Shown: positions 1 through 7,931 of the stretch, piece by piece
Layout of the letters: every line of letters begins with the position of its first letter
How positions within the stretch are numbered: position 1 is the stretch's first letter
Source: Planctomycetota bacterium
GTDB taxonomy: Bacteria > Planctomycetota > Planctomycetia > Pirellulales > Pirellulaceae
Assembly: GCA_026692885.1 (NCBI GenBank)
Contig: JAPLNJ010000267.1
Location: 1-22,001, forward strand
Length of the DNA stretch: 22,001 nucleotides
Reading direction: 5' to 3'
Notes under the pieces: model-generated
Seen by the model: the letters and a program-made list of their open reading frames with translations, nothing else
Database searches by the model: none
What the model was told of the DNA's origin: nothing
Position numbers and translations under genes: made by a program

Positions 1-2562
1 ACCGACGGTCCGCTGGCATCGCTGGTCGGCGCACGAGATACCATCCGCAAGCTCAAAGCCGCCGGGACGCTGCAACAGCCGATTCGCGTCCACATCCAAA
101 GCGGCCTGTATGCCGTCCGCGAACCACTCGTCTTCGAGCCACAGGATTCCGGCACGGAGCAGTGCCCGATCAGCTACCTCGGCGACCCTGGCAAGCGGCC
201 GATCGTCTCCGGCGGTAGGCAGGTTACCGGCTGGCGGAAACAGGCCGATCGCTGGGTCACGCAGTTGCCCGAGGTGGAGGCGGGCCAGTGGACTTTCGCC
301 GCGTTGTGGGTTAACGGCGAGCGACGGACCCGGGCGCGAATGCCGAACGAGGACTATTTCCATACGGCCGGCAAGGCTCCACCCAGCACCGACCCAAAAA
401 CGGGCCAACCTGCCTCCAGCGCCCACCTCGCGTTCCGTTTCAAGCCGGGCGACATGCACCAGTTCAGCCAGCTCGACGACGCCGTGGTCGTCGTGTACCA
501 ATCCTGGGAGGTCGGCCATCAGCGGATTGCGTCCCTGGACGAAGCAAAGCGTGTCGTCACCTTCCGCAGTCCCCTGCCGTGGGCTTTCGACTACTGGGGT
601 GGCAACGTTCGCTACTTCGTCGAGAACGTGCCTGAGGCTTTGGATGCGCCCGGCGAGTGGTATCTGGACCGCCAGACCGGCCTGTTGTCGTATGTCCCCT
701 TTCCCGGCGAGGACCTGACGCAAGCGACCGTCGTCGCCCCCGTCGCCAAGCAGTTGATCGTCCTGAACGGCAAGCCCGCCGAACACCAATTCGTGTCCCA
801 CCTGCGATTCGAGAACCTGCGGCTGCTGTACACGGACTGGCAGGTTCCGCCGCAGGGGCATGCCGCCGGGCAGGCCGCCTGCGACTTCCCTGCTGCCGTC
901 GAGGCCGTGGGAGCGCGGAACTGCTCGGTCGAAGGCTGCGAACTGGCGCACCTGGGGACTTACGGCGTCTGGCTGCGGTTCGGCTGCCAGGACAACCGGA
1001 TCGCGCGCAATCGTATTCACGACCTGGGGGCCGGCGGCGTGCGTCTCGGCGAGCAGAGCGATCCGCGAACCGAGCCCGAAGCTGCCCAACGAAACACCGT
1101 CGATAACAATCTGATCCACGACGGGGGCCAGATCGATCCCGGCGCGGTGGGCGTCTGGATCGGTCGGACCAGCTACAACCGAGTCTCGCACAACGAGATC
1201 TGCGACCTGTACTACACCGGCATCTCGGTGGGCTGGAGTTGGGGGTACGCCCCGACCAGCGCCCATCACAATGTCGTCGAGTTCAACCACATCCACGATA
1301 TCGGCCGGGGGGTGCTCGGCGACATGGGCGGCATCTACTGCCTGGGCGATTCGCCGGGGACGGTGCTGCGCAACAATCTCGTGCACGACGTCTACGATCA
1401 CGGCACCGGGTCCCTGGCGATCTATACCGACGAGAGCAGCACCGGCATCCTGATCGAGAACAACATCGGCTACGGCACCACCTACGCCAATTTCCACCAG
1501 CATTACGGCAAGGAGAACATCGTCCGCAATAACATCTGGGCGTTCGGCCAGGACTACCAGCTCAGCCGCGCGCGTCAGGAAGAGCACCTCTCGTTCACCT
1601 TCGAACGCAACATCGTCTACTTCAACAACGGCAAGCTCCTCAAAGGCGGCTGGACAAACGACAAGTTCGTCATGGACCGAAACCTGTACTGGGATACCTC
1701 GCATCCCGACGGCAACCTCAAGTTCGGGGAAGTGACCCTGGCCGAGTGGCAGGCCCGCGGTCACGACCGGCACTCGCTGATCGCCGATCCAAAATTCGTA
1801 GATGCGGCCCGTTTTGACTTCCGCCTGCCGCCTGATTCCCCGGCTCTCCAACTTGGCTTCGTCCCGATTGACACCAGCCAGATCGGTCTGTACGGCGATC
1901 CCGACTGGGTCCGTACCCCACGGCAGATCAAGCGACAAGTGTACGTTCCCAAGCTGCCTGCCGAACCGCAGCCGACGCCAGTCCAGGACGACTTCGAGGA
2001 CACGCTGTCCGGCCTGCCGCCCGATGGCCCGGCGATCAGTGTGGAGCACGTCGGCAGCATCTTGGTCACCGACGAATTGGCCGCGCAGGGCAAACAGAGT
2101 CTCAAGTTCACCGATGCCCCGGGCCAGAAGTTCAGCTTCAACCCGCACCTGTGGTACTCACCGCATTTGGTGACCGGCAAGGTGCGTGGCAGTTTCGACG
2201 TGCGGATCGAACCCGGCGCAATCGGGCACTTCGAGTGGCGCGACTACTCGGGCGGCGGCTACCGCGTTGGACCGTCGGTCCGGATTGAGGGCGACGGGAA
2301 GCTGCTGTCTGGGGGCCAGCAGCTCGGCCAGGTTCCGTTGAGCCAATGGCTGCGGATCGAAGTCACTTGCGGTCTGGGCGACACCGCCAACGGTAAGTGG
2401 ACGCTGCGTTACGGGCCGCTTGGCGGCGTGCTGACTCAGCTCGAACTGACGTGCGATCCGCAGTTCCGCAAGCTTGACTGGGTCGGCTTCATCGCCGACG
2501 CGACCGTCGCTGCCGTGTTCTATGTGGACCACCTCAAGATCGGTCCGAGCCCTGCACCGTGA
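1..2562 (+). CDS. Right-handed parallel beta-helix protein, 5' end outside the window
   Basis: The reading frame is open from the first base, so the true start lies to the left; 853 residues are visible. The first ~85 visible residues (GARDTIRKLKAAG, then IQSGLYAVREPLVF and PIVSGG) match the usual entry segment of planctomycete beta-helix proteins that resemble pectate-lyase or polysaccharide-degrading families. Residues ~320-520 contain the coil repeats typical of the fold: NRIHDLGAGG, NNLIHDGG, NHIHDIGRG, NNLVHDVYD, NNIWAF. From ~660 to the end a separate beta-rich domain starts at VQDDFED and resembles a jelly-roll or LamG-like module. The family often acts on extracellular or periplasmic carbohydrate; the substrate cannot be read here and no catalytic site was identified. 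It ends 18 bp before a 107-bp inverted-repeat element. Fold confident, function not. Confidence 0.85.
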   Translation, partial: TDGPLASLVGARDTIRKLKAAGTLQQPIRVHIQSGLYAVREPLVFEPQDSGTEQCPISYLGDPGKRPIVSGGRQVTGWRKQADRWVTQLPEVEAGQWTFAALWVNGERRTRARMPNEDYFHTAGKAPPSTDPKTGQPASSAHLAFRFKPGDMHQFSQLDDAVVVVYQSWEVGHQRIASLDEAKRVVTFRSPLPWAFDYWGGNVRYFVENVPEALDAPGEWYLDRQTGLLSYVPFPGEDLTQATVVAPVAKQLIVLNGKPAEHQFVSHLRFENLRLLYTDWQVPPQGHAAGQAACDFPAAVEAVGARNCSVEGCELAHLGTYGVWLRFGCQDNRIARNRIHDLGAGGVRLGEQSDPRTEPEAAQRNTVDNNLIHDGGQIDPGAVGVWIGRTSYNRVSHNEICDLYYTGISVGWSWGYAPTSAHHNVVEFNHIHDIGRGVLGDMGGIYCLGDSPGTVLRNNLVHDVYDHGTGSLAIYTDESSTGILIENNIGYGTTYANFHQHYGKENIVRNNIWAFGQDYQLSRARQEEHLSFTFERNIVYFNNGKLLKGGWTNDKFVMDRNLYWDTSHPDGNLKFGEVTLAEWQARGHDRHSLIADPKFVDAARFDFRLPPDSPALQLGFVPIDTSQIGLYGDPDWVRTPRQIKRQVYVPKLPAEPQPTPVQDDFEDTLSGLPPDGPAISVEHVGSILVTDELAAQGKQSLKFTDAPGQKFSFNPHLWYSPHLVTGKVRGSFDVRIEPGAIGHFEWRDYSGGGYRVGPSVRIEGDGKLLSGGQQLGQVPLSQWLRIEVTCGLGDTANGKWTLRYGPLGGVLTQLELTCDPQFRKLDWVGFIADATVAAVFYVDHLKIGPSPAP

Positions 2563-2579
2563 GCCGGACTCGCGATTGT

Positions 2580-2686
2580 TATACTGCCCGCGGGCAGCTT
2601 TGTCCCTTCGTAGAGCGGAATTTATTCCGCTTTTCACTGAACGGATTGAAATCCGTTCTACGACAAGGCTGCCCGCGGGCAGTATA
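2580..2686. repeat. 107-bp inverted-repeat element, copy A (MITE-like)
   Basis: Both ends read TATACTGCCCGCGGGCAG in inverted orientation, and the end sequence itself contains the palindrome CTGCCCGCGGGCAG. Inside the outer stem are an inner stem (CGTAGA against TCTACG) and two hairpins, AGCGGAAT/ATTCCGCT and AACGGATT/AATCCGTT, giving a cloverleaf-like fold. A second copy at 21595-21701 has the same length and differs at 3 positions. TA sits at both outer edges, compatible with a TA target as in Tc1/mariner or IS630-type elements (inference). There is no coding capacity. It lies between the beta-helix and ceramidase-like genes. Confidence 0.85.
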
Positions 2687-2800
2687 GTCGGACGTATTGA
2701 CGACGCGGGCTCGCGTCCCGTGATCGGTGGTCATTTGGCATGTCGCGAAAAACGGTCTGAAATAATGATGCCACCCTGCTCGAAACGAAAGGAGGCCGCT

Positions 2801-4174
2801 GTGAAACGCTCGTCAGTGAGGTGTTGGATCGCGGCAATCTCGATTGCCTGTTTTCCGTGGCAAGGCGTAGGCAGCGAGAACGCGCCCACGCTGCGGGTCG
2901 CCACGTTCCGCTGCGATGTGACACCGCCGGTGGACGGCCGTTTTCTCGGAGGGTGGGGGCAGCCGCTCACCAAGCTCCTGGATCCGCTCTGGGCCAAAGG
3001 CATCGTGCTCGACGATGGCTCGGTGCGTTATGTGCTTTGTGCGGTCGATTGGTGCGAACTGTGCAACGGCACGCATCTCCTCTGGCGCCGCAAAGTGGCG
3101 GAAGCCGCGGGGATCGAACCGTCGCGGGTAGCGATCCAATGCGTCCATCAGCACACGGCTCCAGTCGCCGATGGTGACGCTCAGGCACTCCTCGACAAGC
3201 AGCCATCGCCGCCGCAATGTACGGACCGCAAGTCACTGGAAGAACTGGCCGACCGGCTGGCTGCGGCGGTCAAGCAATCACTGGCCCGGCTGGAGCCGTT
3301 CGACCGCGTGGGCACGGGCGAAGCGCAGGTCGATTGCGTGGCGGCTAACCGCCGGGTGGTGCTCAAGGACGGCAAGCTCCATGTGCGTTGGAGCAGTTGT
3401 ACGGATCCTGAATTGCAGAGTGCCCCGGAAGGGCTGATCGATCCGATGCTTAAGACCATCACCCTGGCCCGGGGCGGAAAGCCCCTCGCACGGTTCCACT
3501 ACTACGCGACCCATCCGCAGACCGGCCTTGGCGATGGTCCTGTGAGCATTGACTTCGTGGGCTTTGCCCGCGACAAGTTCGAACAAGCAGAGGGCGTGTT
3601 CCAGGTCTACTTCACCGGGTGCTCGGGCAATGTGACCGCCGGCAAGTACAACGACGGCACTGCCCGGGCCCGCGGGGAATTGACCCAGCGACTGCTAGCT
3701 GCCATGGGGGTCTCTGTCGCGGCCACTCGCTTCGCACCGGCTGAACGGATCGGCTGGCGAACCGTGTCGCTGACGCTGCCGGTACGGAACGACACCGGCT
3801 ATGGGGCTGCGGAGAACCGCGAGATTCTGACCACTTCGCAGGCCAACGGCACGGCCCGGATCAGTGCTGCCGGCCGGCTCGCCTTTCACGAGCGGAGCCA
3901 CCTTCCCATCGAATTGAGTGCCCTGGCGATTGGCCCAGTTCACGTGTTGCACTTGCCGGGGGAGCCGTTCGTGGAGTTCCAGCTTTACGCGCAGGAGTTC
4001 TCGCCCCAGTGCTTCGTCGCGGTCGCGGGTTACGGCGACGGCGGCCCCGGATACCTCTGCACTGAAAAGTCCTACCCAGCAGGCGGCTACGAGCCCACGG
4101 CCACGATGCTCGCCCCGGCATCAGAAGCGATCCTGAAGCAGGCGATCGGTCAGGTGCTGACGAGTGGGCCGTAG
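2801..4174 (+). CDS. Secreted neutral/alkaline ceramidase-like protein
   Basis: A GTG start at 2801 is chosen because AAAGGAGG lies 5 bp before it; in-frame ATGs further upstream lack this. The product has 457 residues with a signal peptide (KRSSVRC, hydrophobic stretch AAISIACF, cleavage near VGSENA). Motifs follow the neutral/alkaline non-lysosomal ceramidase fold: FRCDVTPP near residue 36, a metal-ligand type CVHQHTAP near 115, HYYATHPQ near 234, FTGCSGNVTAG near 271, LHLPGEPF near 383 and GYGDGGPGY near 410. The family is a zinc amidase hydrolysing N-acyl sphingosine, but planctomycetes carry many divergent homologues whose substrate is unknown. The sequence shows an exported protein with plausible zinc histidines; ceramide as substrate is inference. 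It stands alone after the 107-bp element. Confidence 0.75.
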   Translation: MKRSSVRCWIAAISIACFPWQGVGSENAPTLRVATFRCDVTPPVDGRFLGGWGQPLTKLLDPLWAKGIVLDDGSVRYVLCAVDWCELCNGTHLLWRRKVAEAAGIEPSRVAIQCVHQHTAPVADGDAQALLDKQPSPPQCTDRKSLEELADRLAAAVKQSLARLEPFDRVGTGEAQVDCVAANRRVVLKDGKLHVRWSSCTDPELQSAPEGLIDPMLKTITLARGGKPLARFHYYATHPQTGLGDGPVSIDFVGFARDKFEQAEGVFQVYFTGCSGNVTAGKYNDGTARARGELTQRLLAAMGVSVAATRFAPAERIGWRTVSLTLPVRNDTGYGAAENREILTTSQANGTARISAAGRLAFHERSHLPIELSALAIGPVHVLHLPGEPFVEFQLYAQEFSPQCFVAVAGYGDGGPGYLCTEKSYPAGGYEPTATMLAPASEAILKQAIGQVLTSGP

Positions 4175-4353
4175 GACGCACCCACGGGCCCGCTCGGGTG
4201 ATGAAACGGTTTCGGCCGTACGTCGAGTTCCGATCAGGATGCCTCCGCTGTCCGAACAGACTACCGACCACAGGGCTCGCGAGACAACGTCGCTCTGCCC
4301 CAGCAACTCACAGTCTTTCCTCCGTGCGAGCCCCGCGGCACGGGGGAAGCACC

Positions 4354-4493
4354 TGCAGCATCCAGGGGCGAGAATCGCGTCACGACCGCCGAGCCCCACC
4401 GGGCTGGAAGTTGGCGTCGGTTACTCGTCGCCGGCTGAACTGCAGCCAGCAGCGGCGGGGAGACGGGGTGGTGGGCGGCGACGTGGTGGACAT
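4354..4493 (-). repeat. Dispersed intergenic repeat R, copy a (leader remnant plus spacer, promoter half missing)
   Basis: Read on the minus strand, it begins with ATG at 4493 and encodes a vestigial leader, MSTTSPPTTPSPRRCWLQFS, close to the PKPRRRWLQFSLR leader of real genes at 13914 and 14975. It then passes directly into CGAGTAACCGACGCCAACTTCC and the spacer containing CGGCGGTCGTGACGCGATTC, which match copy e at 19651-19823. The body of a normal leader gene is absent. The part carrying TGGTACAAT in other copies is not recognisable here. Confidence 0.6.
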
Positions 4494-4516
4494 CGGGTAG
4501 TGTGCAGGCCGTGTGG

Positions 4517-4821
4517 TCAGTGTGCCATGTGCCGGAGCCATTGGAGCAATGGAAAAAAGAAGGCGACGGTCACGCCAGTACCGACGAGAAGCAAGATGAA
4601 CGCCTCAAACAGAGGCAGTCCGAGTGGCGTGCGGAGTAGCCGCAAGACCGGCGCATCAATAAGTGTCGGGTGTTCAAAGTAGTCATCACGCTCCGCGTGA
4701 TGACATGTCGTCACGGCGGAGCGTGACGACTACTATACTTGCGACAGTTATTGATGCGCCGGTCCTACTGGAACCGGCGGCGGCCGGGCTTCGGAGCGGT
4801 CGGTGGGGAAAAGGCGATCAT
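4517..4821 (-). pseudogene. Small leader-type membrane protein gene split by an inverted-repeat element
   Basis: An ATG at 4821 opens MIAFSPPTAPKPGRRRFQ and hits TAG at 4765-4767, exactly at the border of the 119-bp element 4646-4764. On the far side of the element the frame continues as LRLLRTPLGLPLFEAF, then a strongly hydrophobic segment (ILLLVGTGVTVAFFFPLL) and QWLRHMAH, ending at 4517. Joining both sides gives about 63 residues with the usual order: leader, membrane segment, short tail. No clean target duplication is visible, so the exact original joint is uncertain. The sequence before the ATG (CAGGATTCCGGACGATGA) is shared with the remnant at 17799. Function unknown. Confidence 0.5.
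4646..4764. repeat. 119-bp inverted-repeat element (MITE-like) with two internal hairpins
   Basis: Terminal arms are GACCGGCGCATCAATAA followed by GTGTCG (4646-4668) and the inverted CGACAGTTATTGATGCGCCGGTC (4742-4764), 22 of 23 bases paired. Inside lie GTAGTC/GACTAC and two hairpins, GTCATCACG/CGTGATGAC and GTCGTCACG/CGTGACGAC. It sits inside the small leader-type gene 4517-4821. No transposase is encoded. Confidence 0.7.
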
Positions 4822-5079
4822 CGTCCGGAATCCTGAGCTTCCCCCTCCATTCTATCGCCCCACCACCAACACCGGTAGAACGACCGGGGCAAGTGTCGAC
4901 GGTCCGACTGGGAGCCTGGTAGTGTCCTGACCGGAGGACAATCTTCCGGTGACGGCATCGACGACGGCGGCGTGGCGGCGGAATGGTCCGACATGCTCCA
5001 AGGTCACGGCGACCTGTTCTTGGACGGCCCGAACTCTAAGGCTGGCAACTCCGAAGTTTCGAATCAAAGTCCAGCTGAG

Positions 5080-5114
5080 AAAAAATGAACCGCCCCAGGG
5101 ACCACTCGGCGGTT
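5080..5114 (-). terminator. Possible Rho-independent terminator, minus strand
   Basis: On the minus strand a perfect 7-bp stem AACCGCC/GGCGGTT with a 13-nt loop is followed by CATTTTTTC. It could close the transcript of the LRR gene ending at 5562, but lies about 450 bp beyond its stop. Confidence 0.4.
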
Positions 5115-5141
5115 GAATCGGCCGCACTGCTCGGCCGATTC
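5115..5141. other. Perfect 10-bp hairpin beside the terminator
   Basis: GAATCGGCCG and CGGCCGATTC flank a 7-nt loop. It has no T-run of its own on either strand; on the minus strand it directly precedes the terminator-like stem at 5080-5114, so the two may form one compound structure. Confidence 0.4.
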
Positions 5142-5272
5142 CCCTTGTCGGGGCAACGCCTGTTCCGCCCCGTGGCGGCGGCTGCCTTTGAAGTTGCGCA
5201 TTTTCATGGTCCCCACCTGGCCCCGTGCCGGTGGAGGTAGATTTGGCGACTAGGCGACGCCCGCGCCGTGGC

Positions 5273-5440
5273 ATGCACGTTCCCATCTGGTCGTTCCCGG
5301 CTTGGGGTGATGTCTGGCGAGGGATGGGGTGCGACTTGGAATCGTTCGAGCGGCTGGGGATCGCTCCCGATACATCGGATACCGACCTCTGGGAACTCTG
5401 TCAGACGCACGAAATCGTCTTGTTGATGGGTATCCGCTAA
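5273..5440 (+). pseudogene. Fragment of a PIN-like (DUF5615-type) protein gene
   Basis: The 55-codon frame from ATG 5273 contains WGDVWRGMGCDLESFERLG, then DTSDTDLWELCQTHEIVLL, which resembles the middle of PIN-like nuclease-fold proteins where a segment like D..W..CQ....LLTGNRN is expected. Here the reading frame ends as LLMGIR just where the conserved GNRN should appear. Both the N-terminal acidic segment and the C-terminal half (about 80 residues) are missing, so this looks like a degraded remnant. The assignment is from memory of the family and is tentative; no ribosome binding site is evident. Confidence 0.35.
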
Positions 5441-5561
5441 AGCAGGGACTCCAACGGACTTCGCACCTTTACAGAGGTGGTTTTGTACCCTACGGGTTCA
5501 GCACGCACGGTGGGCAAGACCACAAGACGCCTGAAGGTCTCGGCAGCGCCATCACCTCCCG

Positions 5562-6722
5562 TCACTCTACCGATCCCGCTGCTGGCCCGCTTTCCGCTTC
5601 TGCTTGCTTGGCCCTTGCCTCGTTGGGATACCATTGGCCGGTGCTATCGTCGAGGATGCCGATAAACCCGGCCGATGTTGGCTTGATGTCGGTCTCCACT
5701 ACGCAGGCGAACTTCAGGGACGGCATCGCCGCGAGGGCCTTCAAGCATGCATTTGTTGCACGTGTCCTACCGATGCCAAGTACCTCGAGCTTGGGCAGTT
5801 TCGAGAGGTGCCGCAGCCCGGCGTCACCAACCTTGGTGTCGCTCAGTTCCAGGTGCGTCAGATTGGTAAGTCTTTCCAGTGGTGCCATGCCCCTATCCGT
5901 GATCGCGGTGCGACTCAAGGAGAGGTCACGAAGGTGCTTCAAGGAGGTCAAGTGCTTCGCGCCTTCATCGTCGAATGGCTCGTCGTACAGGGCCAGGAAC
6001 TCAAGCTTCTCAAGTCTTCCGAGGGCCGGCCCGAGCCTGGAATCAATCTTGCAATGGTAAAGGTAGAGCCACGTCAGCCCGTGCATGCGAGCGAGGGAGT
6101 CGGTTGCGCCGTCCGAAAGGTCGCCGTCGTTCACTGTGAGTACAGTGAGCCCACGCAAGCTGGAAATTGGCCGCAGCCAATCGCCCTTCAACCCCGTTGC
6201 GTCGAGTTTCAGGCGTTCAAGTCGGCTAAGGCGTGATATGCTGCGAAGCTGGCTGTTCGTTATGGGCGTGCAATACAAGTCCAAGCTCTTCAAGCAGGTG
6301 AGCCCCGTCGGGCGGAGTTCGGCGCCAGGTTCAAGCCGGCAGTGCTCGAAGTGAAGCGACGACAGGTAGCGAAAACAGGCCAGTTGCTCCAAGGCTCGAT
6401 TGTCAACAACGGTTGCCTCTTGGAAAGTGACGCGGTCTCTGGGGACATACAAGCGGCCCCGCTGGAGTTCCCAGAGGCCGAGACGCTGGTCCTCAAACGA
6501 CTGGTCCGCCCCATCGTAACAGAAGGCGGATGCCGATGCGTGGTAATCGCGTTCGAGGATCGCCTTGGCCTGCTGTTCGCGTCGAAGGCAATACCGCTCG
6601 TGCTCAACCCACGCGGAAACGCACAAGGCGACAGCAATTAGCAGTTCGAGCGCCGCGACGCCGTGCCGGGACCTCCGTGCTGTTGCGCGGGGGCCACGGG
6701 CCAAGGGCATTGGAACTGCCAT
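5562..6722 (-). CDS. Membrane-anchored leucine-rich-repeat protein
   Basis: The product has 386 residues. The ATG at 6722 has GGAAAG seven bases upstream. The N-terminus is basic (RGPRATARRSRHG) followed by one membrane segment around residues 23-40 (AALELLIAVALCVSAWV), so the rest is probably exported and anchored. From about residue 110 to 350 run degenerate ~24-residue LRR units, clearest in LTNLTHLELSDTKVGDAGLR and HLRDLSLSRTAITDRGM. The C-terminal tail (AEAESGPAAGSVE) is low complexity. LRR domains usually bind proteins; no partner is indicated. The upstream region is intergenic repeat R copy b, whose TACAAT lies about 75 bp before the start, so its transcription may depend on that repeat. 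Confidence 0.8.
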   Translation of the reverse strand: MAVPMPLARGPRATARRSRHGVAALELLIAVALCVSAWVEHERYCLRREQQAKAILERDYHASASAFCYDGADQSFEDQRLGLWELQRGRLYVPRDRVTFQEATVVDNRALEQLACFRYLSSLHFEHCRLEPGAELRPTGLTCLKSLDLYCTPITNSQLRSISRLSRLERLKLDATGLKGDWLRPISSLRGLTVLTVNDGDLSDGATDSLARMHGLTWLYLYHCKIDSRLGPALGRLEKLEFLALYDEPFDDEGAKHLTSLKHLRDLSLSRTAITDRGMAPLERLTNLTHLELSDTKVGDAGLRHLSKLPKLEVLGIGRTRATNACLKALAAMPSLKFACVVETDIKPTSAGFIGILDDSTGQWYPNEARAKQAEAESGPAAGSVE

Positions 6723-6767
6723 GATTTCACTTTCCGGGGCTAACGGACAACCACGATGTAATTCTCC

Positions 6768-6892
6768 GACCGGACCCGCCCGGCCACTCGCCGCATTGTA
6801 CGACCCGGCAAGGGACGCGACATCAGGGAAACCGATCGCGACCGCCGGCCGGCTTGCCTAGAAGTTGGCGTAAGTTACGTATCACTGGCTGA
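6768..6892 (-). promoter_or_regulatory. Intergenic repeat R, copy b (promoter-like) upstream of the LRR gene
   Basis: On the minus strand it starts 7 bp after the LRR stop at 6899 with a mutated leader remnant (TTCAGCCAGTGATACG), then CTTACGCCAACTTC, the spacer, and GTCGTACAATGCGGCGAGTGG with the -10-like TACAAT at 6800-6795. The extended TG base pair is lost here (TCG instead of TGG). Downstream come CCGGGCGGGTCCGG, able to form a hairpin, and GAGAATTACA (6759-6768), also found in copies c and d. The next minus gene starts at 6722. Confidence 0.6.
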
Positions 6893-6898
6893 CACGCT

Positions 6899-7915
6899 TC
6901 AGCGCACAACATAGCAACCGGGCGATACCTGCTCGAACATCTGTAGGCCCGCGTCAGTCACCTTTGTGCCTCGGAGATCAAGCGATCGTAGTCGGCGCAA
7001 TCCTCTTAGATGCCCCAGCGACACATCGTCCACCTCGGTGTCACGGAGCTCCAGCCACGACAATTGGCTCAGCCCCTTAAGGTGGGCCACACCCGCATTG
7101 CCTATCCTCGTGCCCGACAGCGTCAGCCATTGGAGGGCGGCCAGTCCTTCAAGCTTTGCCAACCCTGCATCGGTCACCTGAGTCTTCCCGAGAAGCAGAT
7201 GGCGAAGGCGTGTGATCCCTTTGAGATGCTCCAGCCCTGCATCGGTCACCTGGGTATCACGCAGGTCGAGCATTTGGAGGGCGGGCAGCTCCTTGGCATA
7301 TGCCAATCCGGCGTCACTCACCTTGGTGTCCGATAGATACAACCCCTGTAGTCCTCTCAGCCCCTTGAGGTGCTTCCACCCTTCGTCGGTCACTTGAGTG
7401 CCCCGCAAGTCCAGCATTTGCAAGTTGGTCAACCGCTCCAGGTGTTTCAGCCCGTCGTCGCTCACCTTGGTCTCGGACAGAAGCAGCCACTTGAGGTCGG
7501 TCAAACCCTTGAGATGTCCAATCCCGACATCGTCCACCGTTGTACCCACCAGGGCCAGCCCTTGGAGCTTGGCCAATGCCTTCAAGTGCTCCACCCCTGC
7601 ATCGGTCACGTCAGTCCCGGCAAGGACCAGTACTTGCAGCTGGGTCAATCTTTCGAGGTGTTTCATGCCTGCATCGGTCACCTTGGTCATCCCAAGGTCC
7701 AACTGGTGGATGTGGTGCAACCCTCGGAGGCCCGCCAGATCGGAGTCAGTAATCCCAGGTAGTTCAGCCGCGATCACTGGCCTGTCTGGGTTCTTTTCAT
7801 CAACCGTGACCTTGCCGCCGAGTTTTTCGATTTCGGCAATCGCCGCTGCTTGATCACCAGTCAGTGATGCCCCCCAACAGATCGTAGCCAAGACTGACAA
7901 CCCCAGCGTCACCAT
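6899..7915 (-). CDS. Secreted leucine-rich-repeat protein
   Basis: The product has 338 residues. ATG at 7915 is chosen because GGAGGGGAC precedes it by a few bases and it opens a signal peptide (VTLGLSVLATICWGAS); longer upstream frames overlap the neighbouring gene. After AAAIAEIEKLGGKVTVDE come about eleven very regular 24-residue repeats of the form VTDAGLEHLKGLTRLQ.L.L..T. The start AIAEIEKLGGKV is shared with the LRR protein at 19820-20431, so the two are paralogues. It starts 17 bp after the stop of the NPCBM/SUMF1 gene and is probably translated from the same mRNA, suggesting a joint role outside the cytoplasm. The end of the gene abuts intergenic repeat R copy b. Confidence 0.88.
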   Translation of the reverse strand: MVTLGLSVLATICWGASLTGDQAAAIAEIEKLGGKVTVDEKNPDRPVIAAELPGITDSDLAGLRGLHHIHQLDLGMTKVTDAGMKHLERLTQLQVLVLAGTDVTDAGVEHLKALAKLQGLALVGTTVDDVGIGHLKGLTDLKWLLLSETKVSDDGLKHLERLTNLQMLDLRGTQVTDEGWKHLKGLRGLQGLYLSDTKVSDAGLAYAKELPALQMLDLRDTQVTDAGLEHLKGITRLRHLLLGKTQVTDAGLAKLEGLAALQWLTLSGTRIGNAGVAHLKGLSQLSWLELRDTEVDDVSLGHLRGLRRLRSLDLRGTKVTDAGLQMFEQVSPGCYVVR

Positions 7916-7931
7916 TGAAAGTCCCCTCCAT

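Larger units (their letters stand above)
4822..5272. other. Intergenic stretch without a supported gene
   Basis: Reading frames are open in places (for example minus 4852-5286) but have no recognisable domain, no convincing ribosome binding site and skewed composition, so I treat them as chance. The stretch holds the hairpins annotated at 5080-5141. Otherwise nothing recognised. Confidence 0.5.

Noticed and set aside
2580..2686. 107-bp element as an intrinsic terminator
   Set aside because: Strong stems but no T-run after either outer arm; a mobile-type repeat with a second copy explains it better.
4852..5286. 144-codon minus-strand frame
   Set aside because: No domain, no ribosome binding site, proline/arginine-rich content typical of chance frames in GC-rich DNA, and it spans the hairpins and the PIN-like fragment.
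7010..7762. Plus-strand frames with repeating HLG/CIGHL motifs opposite the LRR gene
   Set aside because: They are the antisense shadow of the regular LRR repeats on the minus strand.
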